Shown one piece after another: positions 32,845 through 42,562 of a stretch of 64,000 nt of DNA. Position 1 is the stretch's first letter, and every line of letters starts with the position of its first letter. The notes under the pieces were generated by a model. The model saw only the letters and a list, made by a program, of their open reading frames with translations. It did no database searches and was not told the DNA's origin. A program made the translations under genes and the position numbers. The stretch spans positions 111,821 to 175,820 of the forward strand of contig JAPOXG010000112.1 of NCBI GenBank assembly GCA_026707225.1, read 5' to 3'. The stretch is from Chloroflexota bacterium (GTDB taxonomy: Bacteria > Chloroflexota > Anaerolineae > Aggregatilineales > Phototrophicaceae).

Positions 32845-34029
32845 ATGAAATCAAAGCGCTCAATGATAATTCGCATGCTCAAACACCGGCTTAGACGCAT
32901 AGCCGCGCTCATCGCCCTGCTCATAATTGCGATCGCCCTTGCTTGGCCCCGCCCCCTTGTCGATCATGTCCCGCTGGGCGAGCAGCAAATTGTGCAAACT
33001 GACCAGCCGCTGGTCTGCGTCCATACCTTGCTCGAGAATGAAGTCCAGGAAGCGAAGATCAAGCGCTCGCTGCAATTGACGCGCGAGCTTGGGGCTTCAA
33101 CCATTGTGCAGTTTTTCCCCTGGGCTTATGCCGAGCCAGCGCCAGGAAAATATGACTGGTTTCACGCGGATAGAATCGTCCGTCACGCGCGCCGCCAAGG
33201 ATTGCGCATCATCGCCCGGCTCGGTCTCGTGCCGGCCTGGGCGCGCCCGAGCCAACCTGATTCTCCAACCACGCTGAACTTTCTGCCCGAGCAATCTTTT
33301 GACGATTTCGCTCGCTACGCCGGCGCATTTGCCGAGCGTTATCGCGACGCCATCGACGTCATCATCATTTGGAACGAGCCGAATCTCAGCTTCGAATGGG
33401 GCTATCGCCCGGTGGATCCGGCCGCGTACACGCGTCTGCTGCGCGCCAGCTACCAGCAAATCAAGGCGGCGAATCCGGACGCGCAAGTGCTCGCCGGCGC
33501 CCTGGCGCCCACACTGGAGGGGGCAGGCAGCGCCGCAGGCTTAAACGAACTCGATTTTCTGACCGGGATGTACCAAGCCGGCGCAGCCGCATACTTTGAC
33601 GCGCTGGCGATCCACACCTATGGCTTCCGCGATCCGCCCGCCGCTGAGCCGGCGCCCGAGCGCTTGAACTTCCGCCGGGCGGAATTGCTGCGCGAGACGA
33701 TGATCGCGCAGGGCGATGGCGATAAGCCGGCGTTTATCACCGAATCCGGCTGGAACGACCATCCACGCTGGGCGGCCGCCGTTCGCCCGTCTCAGCGTTC
33801 CGCCTACACGATTCAGGCATTCAAATTTGTCGCGGCAAATTGGACATGGGTCGAGAAATTATGTCTCTGGGCGTTCCGATATCCGGCTGACCTGTTAAGT
33901 TATCCCGATTACTTCACTCTGATCAGCGCGGACTTCACCATGAAGCCAATCTATTATGCGCTGCAGGATTACGCCCGCGGCTGGGAAAGGAACGAGAACC
34001 CGTGGCTGCCGCCGCCGCGCGAAAGCTGA
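32845..34029 (+). CDS. Membrane-anchored or secreted glycoside hydrolase, clan A (GH39/GH5-like)
   Basis: An exported TIM-barrel glycosidase-like protein, 394 residues from the ATG at 32845. A basic N-terminus and one hydrophobic helix (IAALIALLIIAIALAWP) form a signal anchor. The clan A catalytic pair is visible: Glu178 in WNEPN (acid/base) and Glu300 in TESGW (nucleophile), with PGKYDWFHADRIV and GLRIIARLGLVPAWARP as typical early strands. Relatives act on plant or microbial polysaccharides or on glucosylceramide-like bonds; the substrate is open. The next gene overlaps its end by 28 bases, so both are translated from one mRNA. Confidence 0.85.
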   Translation: MKSKRSMIIRMLKHRLRRIAALIALLIIAIALAWPRPLVDHVPLGEQQIVQTDQPLVCVHTLLENEVQEAKIKRSLQLTRELGASTIVQFFPWAYAEPAPGKYDWFHADRIVRHARRQGLRIIARLGLVPAWARPSQPDSPTTLNFLPEQSFDDFARYAGAFAERYRDAIDVIIIWNEPNLSFEWGYRPVDPAAYTRLLRASYQQIKAANPDAQVLAGALAPTLEGAGSAAGLNELDFLTGMYQAGAAAYFDALAIHTYGFRDPPAAEPAPERLNFRRAELLRETMIAQGDGDKPAFITESGWNDHPRWAAAVRPSQRSAYTIQAFKFVAANWTWVEKLCLWAFRYPADLLSYPDYFTLISADFTMKPIYYALQDYARGWERNENPWLPPPRES

Positions 34030-34805
34030 GCCGAAGAAAGGCGCTCTACTTGGCAATCCCTATGGCCGCTGCTTTGGCGGCTGTCTTGGCTGGCGTCCTT
34101 GTTCCTCTCGAAAGGCCCCCAAGCATCAGCAGCGCCTTCCCAGCCGGCGCAATCGTTGTCGGCGTCGACGCCAGTTACCCGCCCTTCGCCCTCGATGACG
34201 GCGATTCCATGCGTGGTCTGGATATCGATCTCGCTCGCGCTATCGCCGCTGAGCTGGATTTGCCGGTCCGCTTCTTGAACATCGGCTTCTACGCCTTGCA
34301 TGACGCGCTCATAAGCGGGCAGGTCGATATCCTGGTGTCGGCGCTGCGGATTGATCCCGCCCGCATGGACGACTTGCGCTATACGCAATCTTATTTCGAC
34401 AATGGCCTCGTGCTGGTCAGGGCGGCGGATGACCCTCTGTCAGATGTCAATACGCTCACCAATGGACGCATCGCCTACGAATACGCCAGCAGCGCCGAGG
34501 GGCAGGTCCGCGTCTGGGAAGAGAATGGGCAGTCGATTGCGAGGCTGCCCTACGAATTACCGCAATACGCGCTGGATGCGCTGCGGCTTGGGCAGGCCGA
34601 CGCCGCTATCGTGGACGCCACTACGGCGCGGCTCTACCTGAGCGCGCAGCGCGAATGGCAGGCGCGCTACGAGCGCCTTACACACGAGCCTTATGCCATC
34701 GCCCTGCGCATTGACCGCGCCGACGCCTGGCAGCTGGTGGATGCCGCCCTCGAAACTTTGATAGAAAGCGGCGAACTCGCTAGAATCATCGATAAGTGGC
34801 TGTAA
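34002..34805 (+). CDS. Periplasmic-type solute-binding protein, family 3
   Basis: A type II binding protein of the amino-acid family, 267 residues. It starts at a GTG at 34002 inside the glycosidase gene, with AAGGAACGAG upstream. An N-terminal hydrophobic helix (LYLAIPMAAALAAVLAGVLV) anchors or exports it. The SBP_bac_3 pattern IVVGVDASYPPFALDDGDSM, then RGLDIDLARAIAAELDL and YALHDALISGQVDILVSAL, is very clear. No permease or ATPase gene follows, so it may serve a transporter elsewhere or act as a sensor. The coupling to a glycosidase is unusual for an amino-acid-type receptor. Confidence 0.92.
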   Translation: MAAAAARKLSRRKALYLAIPMAAALAAVLAGVLVPLERPPSISSAFPAGAIVVGVDASYPPFALDDGDSMRGLDIDLARAIAAELDLPVRFLNIGFYALHDALISGQVDILVSALRIDPARMDDLRYTQSYFDNGLVLVRAADDPLSDVNTLTNGRIAYEYASSAEGQVRVWEENGQSIARLPYELPQYALDALRLGQADAAIVDATTARLYLSAQREWQARYERLTHEPYAIALRIDRADAWQLVDAALETLIESGELARIIDKWL

Positions 34806-34822
34806 CTGAATTTAAGTCGAAT

Positions 34823-34860
34823 TGTAGGGGCGACCTATCAGGTCGCCCGCCGAAGCGCCA
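34823..34860. repeat. Dispersed palindromic repeat, copy 4
   Basis: GTAGG is followed by GGGCGACCT (34828-34836), loop ATC and AGGTCGCCC (34840-34848), a perfect 9-bp stem. It lies between two genes that read the same way, 18 bases after a stop. Confidence 0.75.
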
Positions 34861-34883
34861 AAACATGTAGGCAGGAGTCTAAC

Positions 34884-35852
34884 ATGACCGACAAGATCCG
34901 CTGGGGCATCCTGAGCACGGCGAGAATTGGCCGGCGCGTCATCCCTGCGATTCAGGCGTCGCATAATGGCGAAGTCGCCGCGGTCGCCAGCCGCTCGCTC
35001 GAACGCGCGCAGGCTTGGGCGGACCTCCATAAGATTCCGCGCGCTTACGGCAGTTACGAGGCGCTGTTCGAAGACGAAGGCATCGACGCCATCTACAATC
35101 CCCTGCCGAACAGCATGCATGCCGAGTGGAGCATCCGATGCGCCGAAGCCGGCATGCCAACCCTCAGTGAAAAGCCCTTCGCCAGCGACGCGCCCGAAGC
35201 CCAGAGCATCGTCGACGCCTTCGAGCAGCATGACCTGCCGCTGGCGGAAGCCTTCATGTACCGATTTCATCCGCAGCATGCCAAAGCGCAGGAGATCATC
35301 GCGGCCGGCGGCATCGGCGAATTGCAAATCATCAACAGCAGTTTCACCTTTCCCATTTCAGACGGAGCCAACATTCGCTTGAACAAAGCCTTGGCCGGCG
35401 GCGCCTTAATGGATGTCGGCTGCTATTGCGTCAATCTGATGCGCTTTATGACTGGCGAAGAACCGGAGGGCGTCCGCGCGGCAGCTCGAATCGGCGAGCG
35501 AACCGGAGTCGATGAGACGCTGGTCGGCATGCTCGAGTTTCCCTCCGGCGTCATCGGGCACTTCGACTGCGGCCTGCGCTCCTTCGGTCAGCACACGTAT
35601 ACGCTCAAAGGCGCGGAAGGCATGATCGTCGTGCCGCAGAGCTTCGTCATCGACAAGACTGTCGACGGCATCGTGCGGCATTGGCAGGGCGACAACTACA
35701 GCGAACAGGTCGTTCCCGCGGTCGATCAATATCAGTTGATGGTCGAGGATTTCGCGGACGCCCTGCTCAACCAGCGCCCGCCGCGCTTTGCCCCCGCCGA
35801 CGCGGTGAAGAATATGGTGGTGGTTGACCGGCTGCTGGCGGACGCGCGCTAG
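34884..35852 (+). CDS. Gfo/Idh/MocA-family oxidoreductase (glucose-fructose/xylose dehydrogenase type)
   Basis: An NAD(P)-dependent sugar oxidoreductase, 322 residues. The Rossmann part begins [20 protein letters not shown], as in D-xylose 1-dehydrogenase and dimeric dihydrodiol dehydrogenase relatives. The catalytic lysine is in LSEKPFASD, and [10 protein letters not shown] and [13 protein letters not shown] are typical of this subgroup. It has no signal peptide. It differs from the gene at 11,571 by lacking the Cys-rich insert. Its stop (TAG) shares the palindrome CTAG with the stop of the convergent ABC exporter gene. Confidence 0.92.
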   Translation: MTDKIRWGILSTARIGRRVIPAIQASHNGEVAAVASRSLERAQAWADLHKIPRAYGSYEALFEDEGIDAIYNPLPNSMHAEWSIRCAEAGMPTLSEKPFASDAPEAQSIVDAFEQHDLPLAEAFMYRFHPQHAKAQEIIAAGGIGELQIINSSFTFPISDGANIRLNKALAGGALMDVGCYCVNLMRFMTGEEPEGVRAAARIGERTGVDETLVGMLEFPSGVIGHFDCGLRSFGQHTYTLKGAEGMIVVPQSFVIDKTVDGIVRHWQGDNYSEQVVPAVDQYQLMVEDFADALLNQRPPRFAPADAVKNMVVVDRLLADAR

Positions 35853-37681
35853 TGAATTGCCTGAGCCAGCACAAGCTCGCCGGTCTGCACCCGCCACAGC
35901 GAGGCGTACAGGCCATTCAGCAGCACCAGGTCATCGTGATGACCGCTCTCCAGGAGTTGGCCGTCGGCTAGCACGTAGATCATATCGGCGTTGCGCACGG
36001 TCGATAGCCGATGAGCGATGACGATCGTCGTCCGGCCGACGACGATGCGCTCCAAGGATCGCTGAATCGCCGCTTCCGTCTCGTTATCCACGGACGAAGT
36101 GGCTTCGTCCAGAATCAGGATCGGCGGATCTTTGAGCACGGCGCGCGCGATCGACAGGCGCTGGCGCTGCCCGCCGGAGAGCTTTTGCCCGCGTTCGCCG
36201 ACGATAGTGTCATAACCCTGCGGCAGCTCGGCAATGAATTCATGCGCTTCGGCGATCATCGCCGCTTCTCTGATCAATTCGTCCGGGATGTCGCCGTTGC
36301 GGCCATAGGCGATGTTTTCACGCACCGTCCCGTGGAATAGAAAGACATCCTGGCTGACCAGGCCGATGGCGCTGCGAATGTCCTCTTGTTTCAAGTCGCG
36401 CAATTCGATGCCGTCTAGCGTGACGCTGCCGCCGGTGACATCGTAATAGCGCAGCAGCAGCTTGATCACGGTGCTCTTGCCGGCGCCGGTCGCCCCCACG
36501 ATCGCCACCGTATCCCCGGCCGGCACATCCAGGGTCAGCCCCCTGATGATCTCGCGGCCATCGCTATAAGCAAATTCGGCTTCATCCAGACGCATATGCC
36601 CGCGAACCTGGTCCAGCGGCAGGCGCTTGCCCCCGTCAATGACGTTGGACTTGATGCCCAGCAGATCCAAGATCCGATTCGTCGAAGCCATGGCGCGCTG
36701 ATATTGATCGAAGGTTTCGCCCAATTTCGTCAGCGGCCAGAGCAAGCGCTGCGTCATGAAGATGAGCACGCTGTAGGCGCCGATATCCAGCGCGCCGCTC
36801 AGCGCCAGCTGGCCGCCGGCGACGGTGATGGCGATGAAGCCGCAAACGATGGCCATGCGAATCAAGGGCGTGAAAGCCGAGCTCAAGCGAATCGCGCGGC
36901 GATTGCGCTCGACATATTCATCGCTCTCGATGCGCAGGCGCTCCGCTTCGTAGTCCTCAGCCGTGAAGCTCTTGATGGTGGCGATGCCGCTCAAACTGTT
37001 GGCCAGGTGATGATTTATCATGCTCACCTGTTCACGCACGGCGCTATAGCGTGGTCCCAGCATTTCCTGGAAGCGGAAGGAACCCCAGATGATCAAGGGA
37101 ATGGGCACCGCCGCCATCCAGGCGACGCTCGGGGCGACAAAGAAGAAGATCCCGCCGATGACGATGACGGTCGTCAGAATCTGCACCACATCGCTGGCGC
37201 CGATATCGAGAAAGCGCTCCAACTGATTGATGTCGTCGTTGAGCACGGACATCAAGCCGCCGGTGCTTTGATCCTCGAAGTAGGCCATTTCCAGGTGCTG
37301 CACGTGATCATAGGCGTCGACGCGCAAGTCATGCTGCAGCGATTGCGCCAGGTTGCGCCAGTAAATGCGTTGGATGTAGCCGAAGACAGATTCCAGCGTC
37401 CAGACGATCAGCGTGACCAGGCCGAGGATGATGAGTTGGGCGGACAGGTCGCGGATGCCCAGGCGACCGAGCAGCGAGTCACCCCGCTGGACGACGATAT
37501 CGACCGCCATGCCGATGAGCACGGGCGGCATGATGTCGAATATCTTGCCCAGCACTGAATAGAGCGTCGCCAGCGCCACACGCCTTTTGTAGACGGAGGC
37601 GTAGTTGAGCAGGCGAATGAAGGGGTGGCGGTTTTTGACTTTGGCGGTTGACATTTGCGGGCGCGGTTTCCTGTTGGGCAT
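35849..37681 (-). CDS. ABC exporter, fused permease and ATPase
   Basis: A half-size multidrug/lipid type exporter, 610 residues, which works as a homo- or heterodimer in the cytoplasmic membrane. Six helices occupy about residues 30-320. The ATPase domain has Walker [11 protein letters not shown]-loop VSQDVFLF, signature LSGGQRQR, Walker [11 protein letters not shown] and switch AHRLSTV, so it should be fully active. The start is the ATG at 37681; a TATAAT only 9 bases upstream suggests a nearly leaderless message, or else a start at the ATG at 37654 (MSTAKVK). The gene overlaps the convergent oxidoreductase gene by 4 bases. The cargo is not readable. Confidence 0.95.
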   Translation of the reverse strand: MPNRKPRPQMSTAKVKNRHPFIRLLNYASVYKRRVALATLYSVLGKIFDIMPPVLIGMAVDIVVQRGDSLLGRLGIRDLSAQLIILGLVTLIVWTLESVFGYIQRIYWRNLAQSLQHDLRVDAYDHVQHLEMAYFEDQSTGGLMSVLNDDINQLERFLDIGASDVVQILTTVIVIGGIFFFVAPSVAWMAAVPIPLIIWGSFRFQEMLGPRYSAVREQVSMINHHLANSLSGIATIKSFTAEDYEAERLRIESDEYVERNRRAIRLSSAFTPLIRMAIVCGFIAITVAGGQLALSGALDIGAYSVLIFMTQRLLWPLTKLGETFDQYQRAMASTNRILDLLGIKSNVIDGGKRLPLDQVRGHMRLDEAEFAYSDGREIIRGLTLDVPAGDTVAIVGATGAGKSTVIKLLLRYYDVTGGSVTLDGIELRDLKQEDIRSAIGLVSQDVFLFHGTVRENIAYGRNGDIPDELIREAAMIAEAHEFIAELPQGYDTIVGERGQKLSGGQRQRLSIARAVLKDPPILILDEATSSVDNETEAAIQRSLERIVVGRTTIVIAHRLSTVRNADMIYVLADGQLLESGHHDDLVLLNGLYASLWRVQTGELVLAQAIH

Positions 37682-37690
37682 AAGCTGCCG

Positions 37691-37696
37691 ATTATA
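37691..37696 (-). promoter_or_regulatory. -10 element close to the ABC exporter start
   Basis: The minus strand reads TATAAT. A start site about 7 bases downstream would fall within 2-4 bases of the ATG at 37681. No clear -35 is present. Confidence 0.35.
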
Positions 37697-37797
37697 CGAG
37701 ATTGGGGGTCGACGCGCCAGATGGCAGCGCGGTTTTGGACAAGTGTATAGATAGGGTATGGAGAGGCGAGGGACTTCAGGACGGCTGCTGTGTCGTG

Positions 37798-38772
37798 TCA
37801 GCGGATCAAGCCGCCGCCCGCCGCGCCAGCGACCAAGGCGGCCACCGCGTCGCGATCCACCAGCGGCAAATCCCCGGGGATGGTGTACTTATGCGCGGAC
37901 ATCGCCACGCCCCATTTCAGCGCGGCGTCGACATCGGCGAAGGTCAGCCAGGCGTACAGGAAGCCGGCGGTGAAGGCGTCGCCGCCGCCAATTCGCCCCA
38001 CTTCGCCGGCCAGGATCGCGGTCTGATGCAGAATCGCGCCATCGGTGTCGCGCGTCAACGCGCCGCCCGCGCCCAAGGTCATGATGATCAGCGCCTGCGG
38101 ATATTTCGCCGCCAGCGCTTTAATCGCCTCCCGCTCATCTGCTTCGCCGTAGATGACGTGATAATCGCCCAAGGGACAGAATATCACATCAGCCTGCGAC
38201 ATCGCTTCATCGCAGCCGCTCGCCGCTTCGGTGCCGCTCCAGAGTTTACCGCGATAGTTGGTGTCGAAGCTGACGCGCCAGCCGGCCGCCTTGGCTCGGC
38301 GGATCGCCGCCTGGACCGTTTCCCGCGCCGTCTTGCTGATGGCCAATGTGATGCCGGTGACATGCAGCACGCGCGCCACATCCGCCTGAAACAGCCCGCC
38401 AGGCAAGTCAGCGGGCCTCATGCGGCTCATCGCCGAATCTTTGCGATCGTATATGATTTCACTGGCGCGGGGCGCTTGCGCCTTTTCGTGGAAGTATATG
38501 CCAAGCCGTTCTTCCGCATCCGCCCAGACCACATGGCTGACGTCAACGCCGTATTGCCCGACGCGATTGCTGATGTAGCGCCCCATCGGCGTCGCCGGCA
38601 GGCGGGACAGCCAGGCGGCTTTCATGCCTAGGCGCGCCAATCCAACGGCCGTGTTCGATTCAGTGCCGCCCACCCAGATGTCGAAGCTGCGCGTCTGCTC
38701 AATGCGCAGGAAGCCCGGCGGCGTCAAGCGCATCATCGATTCGCCGAAGGTCAAGACATCGTATTGGGTCAT
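37798..38772 (-). CDS. PfkB-family sugar kinase, 2-keto-3-deoxygluconate kinase-like
   Basis: A ribokinase-fold kinase of 324 residues. GGAG lies 8 bases before the ATG at 38772. The N-terminus [20 protein letters not shown] and the segment [17 protein letters not shown] are those of KDG kinases, and the PfkB signature [12 protein letters not shown] holds the catalytic aspartate. KDG kinase phosphorylates 2-keto-3-deoxygluconate from uronate or Entner-Doudoroff breakdown, but related kinases take fructose or aminosugars, so the substrate is probable and not proven. No KDPG aldolase gene is adjacent. Copy 5 of the dispersed repeat lies just upstream. Confidence 0.88.
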   Translation of the reverse strand: MTQYDVLTFGESMMRLTPPGFLRIEQTRSFDIWVGGTESNTAVGLARLGMKAAWLSRLPATPMGRYISNRVGQYGVDVSHVVWADAEERLGIYFHEKAQAPRASEIIYDRKDSAMSRMRPADLPGGLFQADVARVLHVTGITLAISKTARETVQAAIRRAKAAGWRVSFDTNYRGKLWSGTEAASGCDEAMSQADVIFCPLGDYHVIYGEADEREAIKALAAKYPQALIIMTLGAGGALTRDTDGAILHQTAILAGEVGRIGGGDAFTAGFLYAWLTFADVDAALKWGVAMSAHKYTIPGDLPLVDRDAVAALVAGAAGGGLIR

Positions 38773-38795
38773 GCCGTTCTCCTGCTGTGGCTGTT

Positions 38796-38885
38796 TGCGG
38801 ACGAGACAAGGGTCGCGCAGACTCTGACCGTCTTTCGCCCTTACAGATTGTGAATTGGCGGGCGAGTTGATAAGCCGCCCTACCA
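38796..38885. repeat. Dispersed palindromic repeat, copy 5 (degenerate)
   Basis: GACAAGGGTCGCGCAGACTC (38805-38824) and GGGCGAGTTGATAAGCCGCCC (38859-38879) with CTACC after it are decayed members of the family. It lies between divergent genes, so it overlaps their likely promoter region. Confidence 0.55.
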
Positions 38886-38947
38886 TGAATGCAGGCCGGC
38901 GGCGCTTTCCGCTAGCGTGCGCCTGATGATACCGCTATACTCGCGAT

Positions 38948-40051
38948 ATGGCACATATCGGAATTGATGCCCGTTTGACCCACTATCGGCTGGGCGGCAT
39001 CAGCAGATACATCACCGCGATCATCAGCGCCTTTGAAGAGCTTGAGCCCGCGCACGAAATCAAAATATTGCAGAGCCGCAAGGCAAAGAAACGATTGTCC
39101 GAGCGCTTTGGCAGCGCTGGGCTGTGGACGCCGCCCCATCATCGGCTGGAGCGCGCCGCCCTTTCGCTAGAGTTGTGGCGCCATCAACTTGACCTGCTGC
39201 ACAGCCCGGATTTCATCGCTCCCTACCGCGCCGCTCGCCGCCACGTCATCACGGTGCATGACCTCAGTTTCATGCACTATCCAGAATACATCACCGCCGA
39301 GAGCCGCCGGTACTACAACGATCAAATCAAAGCCTCCATCGCTCGCGCCGATCACATCCTGGTGGATAGCTTAGCCACCAAGCGGGATCTGATCGAAATC
39401 CTCTCAGCCCCCGCCGATCTGATCACGGTGCACATGCTGGGCGTCGATGAGGCTTTTCGACCATTGCCGCGCGAGACGACGGCAGCCGTCATTGGCGCGC
39501 TTGGTCTTCCCGCAGCTTACTTCCTCTTCGTCGGCACGCTTGAGCCGCGCAAGAATCTTGTCGGCTTGGCAAATGCCTATCGCGACCTCAAAACCGAGCT
39601 GCCCGACGCGCCGAAGCTCGTCATTGTTGGGCGGCCCGGCTGGCATTATGAGCATCTGATGGCTGAACTGCGTATGGTGGGTATAGATCAGCATCTGGTG
39701 ATTCGGCAAGATGTGTCTGATGCGCAGCTGCCAGCATTGTACAACCACGCGCTGGCTTTGGTGACGCCGTCATTCTACGAGGGATTCGGCTTAACCGCGC
39801 TGGAGGCCATGGCTTGCGGCACGGTACCGATCGTAAGTTGCGTCGCCTCGCTGCCTGAGATCGTAGGAGATGTCGGCCTGCTCATTGACCCGCAGGACAC
39901 GGCTTCGATATCCCAAGCGCTGAAGACCGCGCTGACGGATGACCGCTGGCGCGAGGCGCAATCGGAGGCGGCGCTGCGGCGGGCGGCGCGCTTCAGCTGG
40001 ATTGACACGGCACGCCGCGCGCTCGAGTGCTACGACGCGGCGCTCGGATAG
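38948..40051 (+). CDS. Glycosyltransferase family 4-type (GT-B)
   Basis: A cytoplasmic GT-B glycosyltransferase of 367 residues that should move a sugar from an NDP-sugar to a growing glycan or lipid carrier. The glycine-rich N-terminal loop RLGGISRYITAI, the FVGTLEPRKNLVGL strand and the EX7E-type donor site PSFYEGFGLTALEAMACGT are all present. The conserved second glutamate is in that last motif. It is the first of three consecutive glycosyltransferase genes, 7 bases before the next. The sugar and the acceptor are unknown; mannose is possible in view of manC, as inference. Confidence 0.92.
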   Translation: MAHIGIDARLTHYRLGGISRYITAIISAFEELEPAHEIKILQSRKAKKRLSERFGSAGLWTPPHHRLERAALSLELWRHQLDLLHSPDFIAPYRAARRHVITVHDLSFMHYPEYITAESRRYYNDQIKASIARADHILVDSLATKRDLIEILSAPADLITVHMLGVDEAFRPLPRETTAAVIGALGLPAAYFLFVGTLEPRKNLVGLANAYRDLKTELPDAPKLVIVGRPGWHYEHLMAELRMVGIDQHLVIRQDVSDAQLPALYNHALALVTPSFYEGFGLTALEAMACGTVPIVSCVASLPEIVGDVGLLIDPQDTASISQALKTALTDDRWREAQSEAALRRAARFSWIDTARRALECYDAALG

Positions 40052-40058
40052 AAGCGCA

Positions 40059-41270
40059 ATGAAGATCCTGCTGCTGACGCCAATTCTGCCCTATCCGAGC
40101 GAATCGGGCGTCGCCATCCGCAACATCGGCATCATTCGGGGCTTGGCGCAGGCGGGTCAGCGAATCACCGTATTGAGTTTCGCCGAACATGCGCCCGACC
40201 GGGACGCGAACCCGCTCTATCAACTCTGCGATAGCGTCCGAGCACTCCCATTACCCGCTCACGGTAAACGCAAGCGCATCGCCAAACTGCTTCTGAGTCG
40301 CCAGGCGGATATCGCGATTCGGCTGGCAAGCGAAGACTTCGCGCGGACTTTGACCGCGATTCTAAGGGAGAATGCGTTTGGTCTGATTCAGTTTGCCGGC
40401 ATTGAATTGGGGTGCTATCTGCCGCTCATTCAGGCTGACAAGAAGAATGCCAAGGTCGTCTACGACGCGCAGAACGCCGAAGCGGAGCTGCAGCGGGTCG
40501 TGGCGCAGATTGACCGGCAGCGCCCCCGACGCTGGCCTGCCGCCGTTTATTCGACGCTGCAAACTGAGCGCTTGTCACGATTCGAAGGCGCGATCTGCAG
40601 CGGTGTGGACGCCGTCATCGCCGTCAGCGACGAAGACCGCGCTTACCTAATCAAGCACGGTGGCGCGCCTGTTTACGTCATGCCCAACGGAATTACAGCC
40701 GACGACTACGCGCCCCCGGCGGATGCGACGCGTGAGCCATTCCAATTGGTATTCAGCGGCAAGATGGATTATCGGCCCAACGTTGACGCTGTCGAATGGT
40801 TTCATCATTCTGTCTTTCCTTTGGTGCGCGAGCAATTCCCGGAAACGCGCCTGGTCATCGTCGGGCGCAATCCGCATCGGCGGCTGGCATCGTTGGCTGC
40901 CGACGAAGGTGTTCAGGTCACCGGCTGGGTGGATTCTGTTCAGCCTTATCTCCACCGGGCGACGATTTATGTGGCGCCCTTGCGGATGGGAAGCGGCACC
41001 CGCTTGAAGATTTTGCAGGCGATGGCGGCTCGCTGCGCGGTCGTATCGACTTCGATTGGCGCGGCCGGCCTCAATGACTCGGTGCAGAGCGCGCTTTCGA
41101 TCGCCGATGGGGCGGAAGACTTCGCGGAGAAGATCGTCTCGCTGCTGGCCGATGAGAGCAGGCGGCGCGCCCTGGGCCAGCTGGCGCAAGATCAGGTGCG
41201 CAGACATTATGACTGGTCAGCGCTGATTCCACGGCTGCTAAGGGATTACCGGGAGATCGGCCTTGGATAG
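40059..41270 (+). CDS. Glycosyltransferase (GT-B), surface polysaccharide type
   Basis: A 403-residue GT-B enzyme. The start at 40059 gives MKILLLTPILPYPSESGVAI, a standard N-terminus; the frame runs upstream into the preceding gene. The C-terminal donor domain shows LVFSGKMDYRPNVDAVEWF and RMGSGTRLKILQAMAARCAV, similar to the group that replaces the usual EGFG motif with a GSGTRLK motif, as in the exosortase-linked or PEP-CTERM glycosyltransferases. It is coupled to the next gene by an 8-base overlap. Function: transfer of one sugar in a surface glycan, specificity unknown. Confidence 0.92.
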   Translation: MKILLLTPILPYPSESGVAIRNIGIIRGLAQAGQRITVLSFAEHAPDRDANPLYQLCDSVRALPLPAHGKRKRIAKLLLSRQADIAIRLASEDFARTLTAILRENAFGLIQFAGIELGCYLPLIQADKKNAKVVYDAQNAEAELQRVVAQIDRQRPRRWPAAVYSTLQTERLSRFEGAICSGVDAVIAVSDEDRAYLIKHGGAPVYVMPNGITADDYAPPADATREPFQLVFSGKMDYRPNVDAVEWFHHSVFPLVREQFPETRLVIVGRNPHRRLASLAADEGVQVTGWVDSVQPYLHRATIYVAPLRMGSGTRLKILQAMAARCAVVSTSIGAAGLNDSVQSALSIADGAEDFAEKIVSLLADESRRRALGQLAQDQVRRHYDWSALIPRLLRDYREIGLG

Positions 41271-42453
41271 AGCGGCGCTCGCGGCGCGCAATCAAGAGCT
41301 GGTCCAGAAGCTCCGTCAGCCGTCTTTAAAGCATCACCTTCGCAACGCGCTGCTCCGGCTCATCGCCAAGGCGCCCCTACCGCCTCAACGCGCGGATAGC
41401 AATCGCCTTCTCATCATCCGGCCCGATCATTTGGGCGATATGCTGTTGACGACGCCGGCGATCAAGGCGATCAAGACGCAGCGCCCACAACTCAGCATTC
41501 ATGTGCTTTGCGGCGACTGGTGCGCTGACGCCCTCGCCCATTTTGAGGAAATTGACCAGGTATTGACGCTGCCTTTTCCGGGATTCCAGCGCGGCGGGTC
41601 GGCGGGCGGCAATCCCTATCGGCTGGCGCTGCAGTCGGCGCGGAAGCTGCGCCAGGTCGGCTATGACAGCGCTATCATCATGCGACCCGATCACTGGTGG
41701 GGCGCGCTGCTGGCTTATCTGGCGGGCATCCGGCAGCGAGTCGGTTACAGCGAGCCGGGGGTCGTGCCCTTTTTGACTGACGCGCGAGCGCTGCAAAATG
41801 AGCATGTCGTCGAGCAGAACTGGCGGCTGGCGGAGGCTTACGTCGAACTGCCCTTGCCCTGCGAGATTCGTCTCGAGTTCCGGCTTCAAAATTCTGACAG
41901 CAGGCGTATCGACAGCTTGCTTGCTGATCGAGGCATCGACGCCGGCAAGCCAATCGTCTGCATTCATCCCGGTTCAGGCGCGAGCAGCAAGCTCTGGCTC
42001 GCCGAGAAATGGGCGGCGGTCGCCGATGCGATCTCGCGCGAATACGATGAGGAGATCGTCTTCAGCGGCACAGCGGGAGATACTGCAATGATTGAAGACA
42101 TCGCGGCGATTATGTCGGCGGCGCCCCATCATCTCGCTGGATCGACGAGCGTCGGCGAGCTGGCCGCCTTGTATCGGCGCGCGTCCCTCGTGATGGGACC
42201 CGATAGCGGCGCGATGCATGTGGCCGCGTCCGTAAATTGCCCCACGGTGGCCTTGTTTGGTCCCGCCGATCCGACAGAATTCGCGCCCTGGGGCGACCCG
42301 GGCCGGCACGCAGTCATCGCATCCGATATCGCCTGCGGTCCTTGCCGCATCCTGGATTGGCGGGGCGACAAGCCGGATTTCCATCCCTGCGTACGCGACA
42401 TTTCTGTCGAGCGCGTTTTGGGCGAGGCGCGGCGGGTGTTGGAGGATGGTTGA
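41263..42453 (+). CDS. Glycosyltransferase family 9 (heptosyltransferase-like)
   Basis: A GT9 enzyme of 396 residues. It starts with a TTG at 41263, 8 bases inside the preceding gene, with GGGAG 8 bases upstream. RPDHLGDMLLTTPAIKAIK, HPGSGASSKLW and GPDSGAMHVAAS are the conserved blocks of the ADP-heptose:LPS heptosyltransferase family. In diderms the family builds lipopolysaccharide core. In a presumed LPS-less organism it should instead modify another glycan or glycolipid. The long N-terminal 40 residues before the family start are rich in Arg, Leu and Gln. It ends the glycosyltransferase set. Confidence 0.92.
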   Translation: MDRAALAARNQELVQKLRQPSLKHHLRNALLRLIAKAPLPPQRADSNRLLIIRPDHLGDMLLTTPAIKAIKTQRPQLSIHVLCGDWCADALAHFEEIDQVLTLPFPGFQRGGSAGGNPYRLALQSARKLRQVGYDSAIIMRPDHWWGALLAYLAGIRQRVGYSEPGVVPFLTDARALQNEHVVEQNWRLAEAYVELPLPCEIRLEFRLQNSDSRRIDSLLADRGIDAGKPIVCIHPGSGASSKLWLAEKWAAVADAISREYDEEIVFSGTAGDTAMIEDIAAIMSAAPHHLAGSTSVGELAALYRRASLVMGPDSGAMHVAASVNCPTVALFGPADPTEFAPWGDPGRHAVIASDIACGPCRILDWRGDKPDFHPCVRDISVERVLGEARRVLEDG

Positions 42454-42471
42454 AGGCGGAAACATAGATGA

Positions 42472-42556
42472 CGGGCGAGACAAGGGGCGTCCCGACATGG
42501 TCTACTTTGGAGCGGGCGACACAAGTGTCGCCCCTACAGTTTGCGTTTTAGCGGGG
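42472..42556. repeat. Dispersed palindromic repeat, copy 6
   Basis: A degenerate unit (42473-42495) precedes a perfect hairpin: GGGCGACAC (42514-42522), AA, GTGTCGCCC (42525-42533), then CTACAGTTTGCGTTTTAGC. It lies between convergent genes. Confidence 0.75.
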
Positions 42557-42562
42557 TTGGGA

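Noticed and set aside
36596..37558. 320-codon frame on the plus strand inside the ABC exporter gene
   Set aside because: It mirrors the transmembrane part of the exporter; its His/Gln/Asp-rich product is typical for antisense frames of this codon use.
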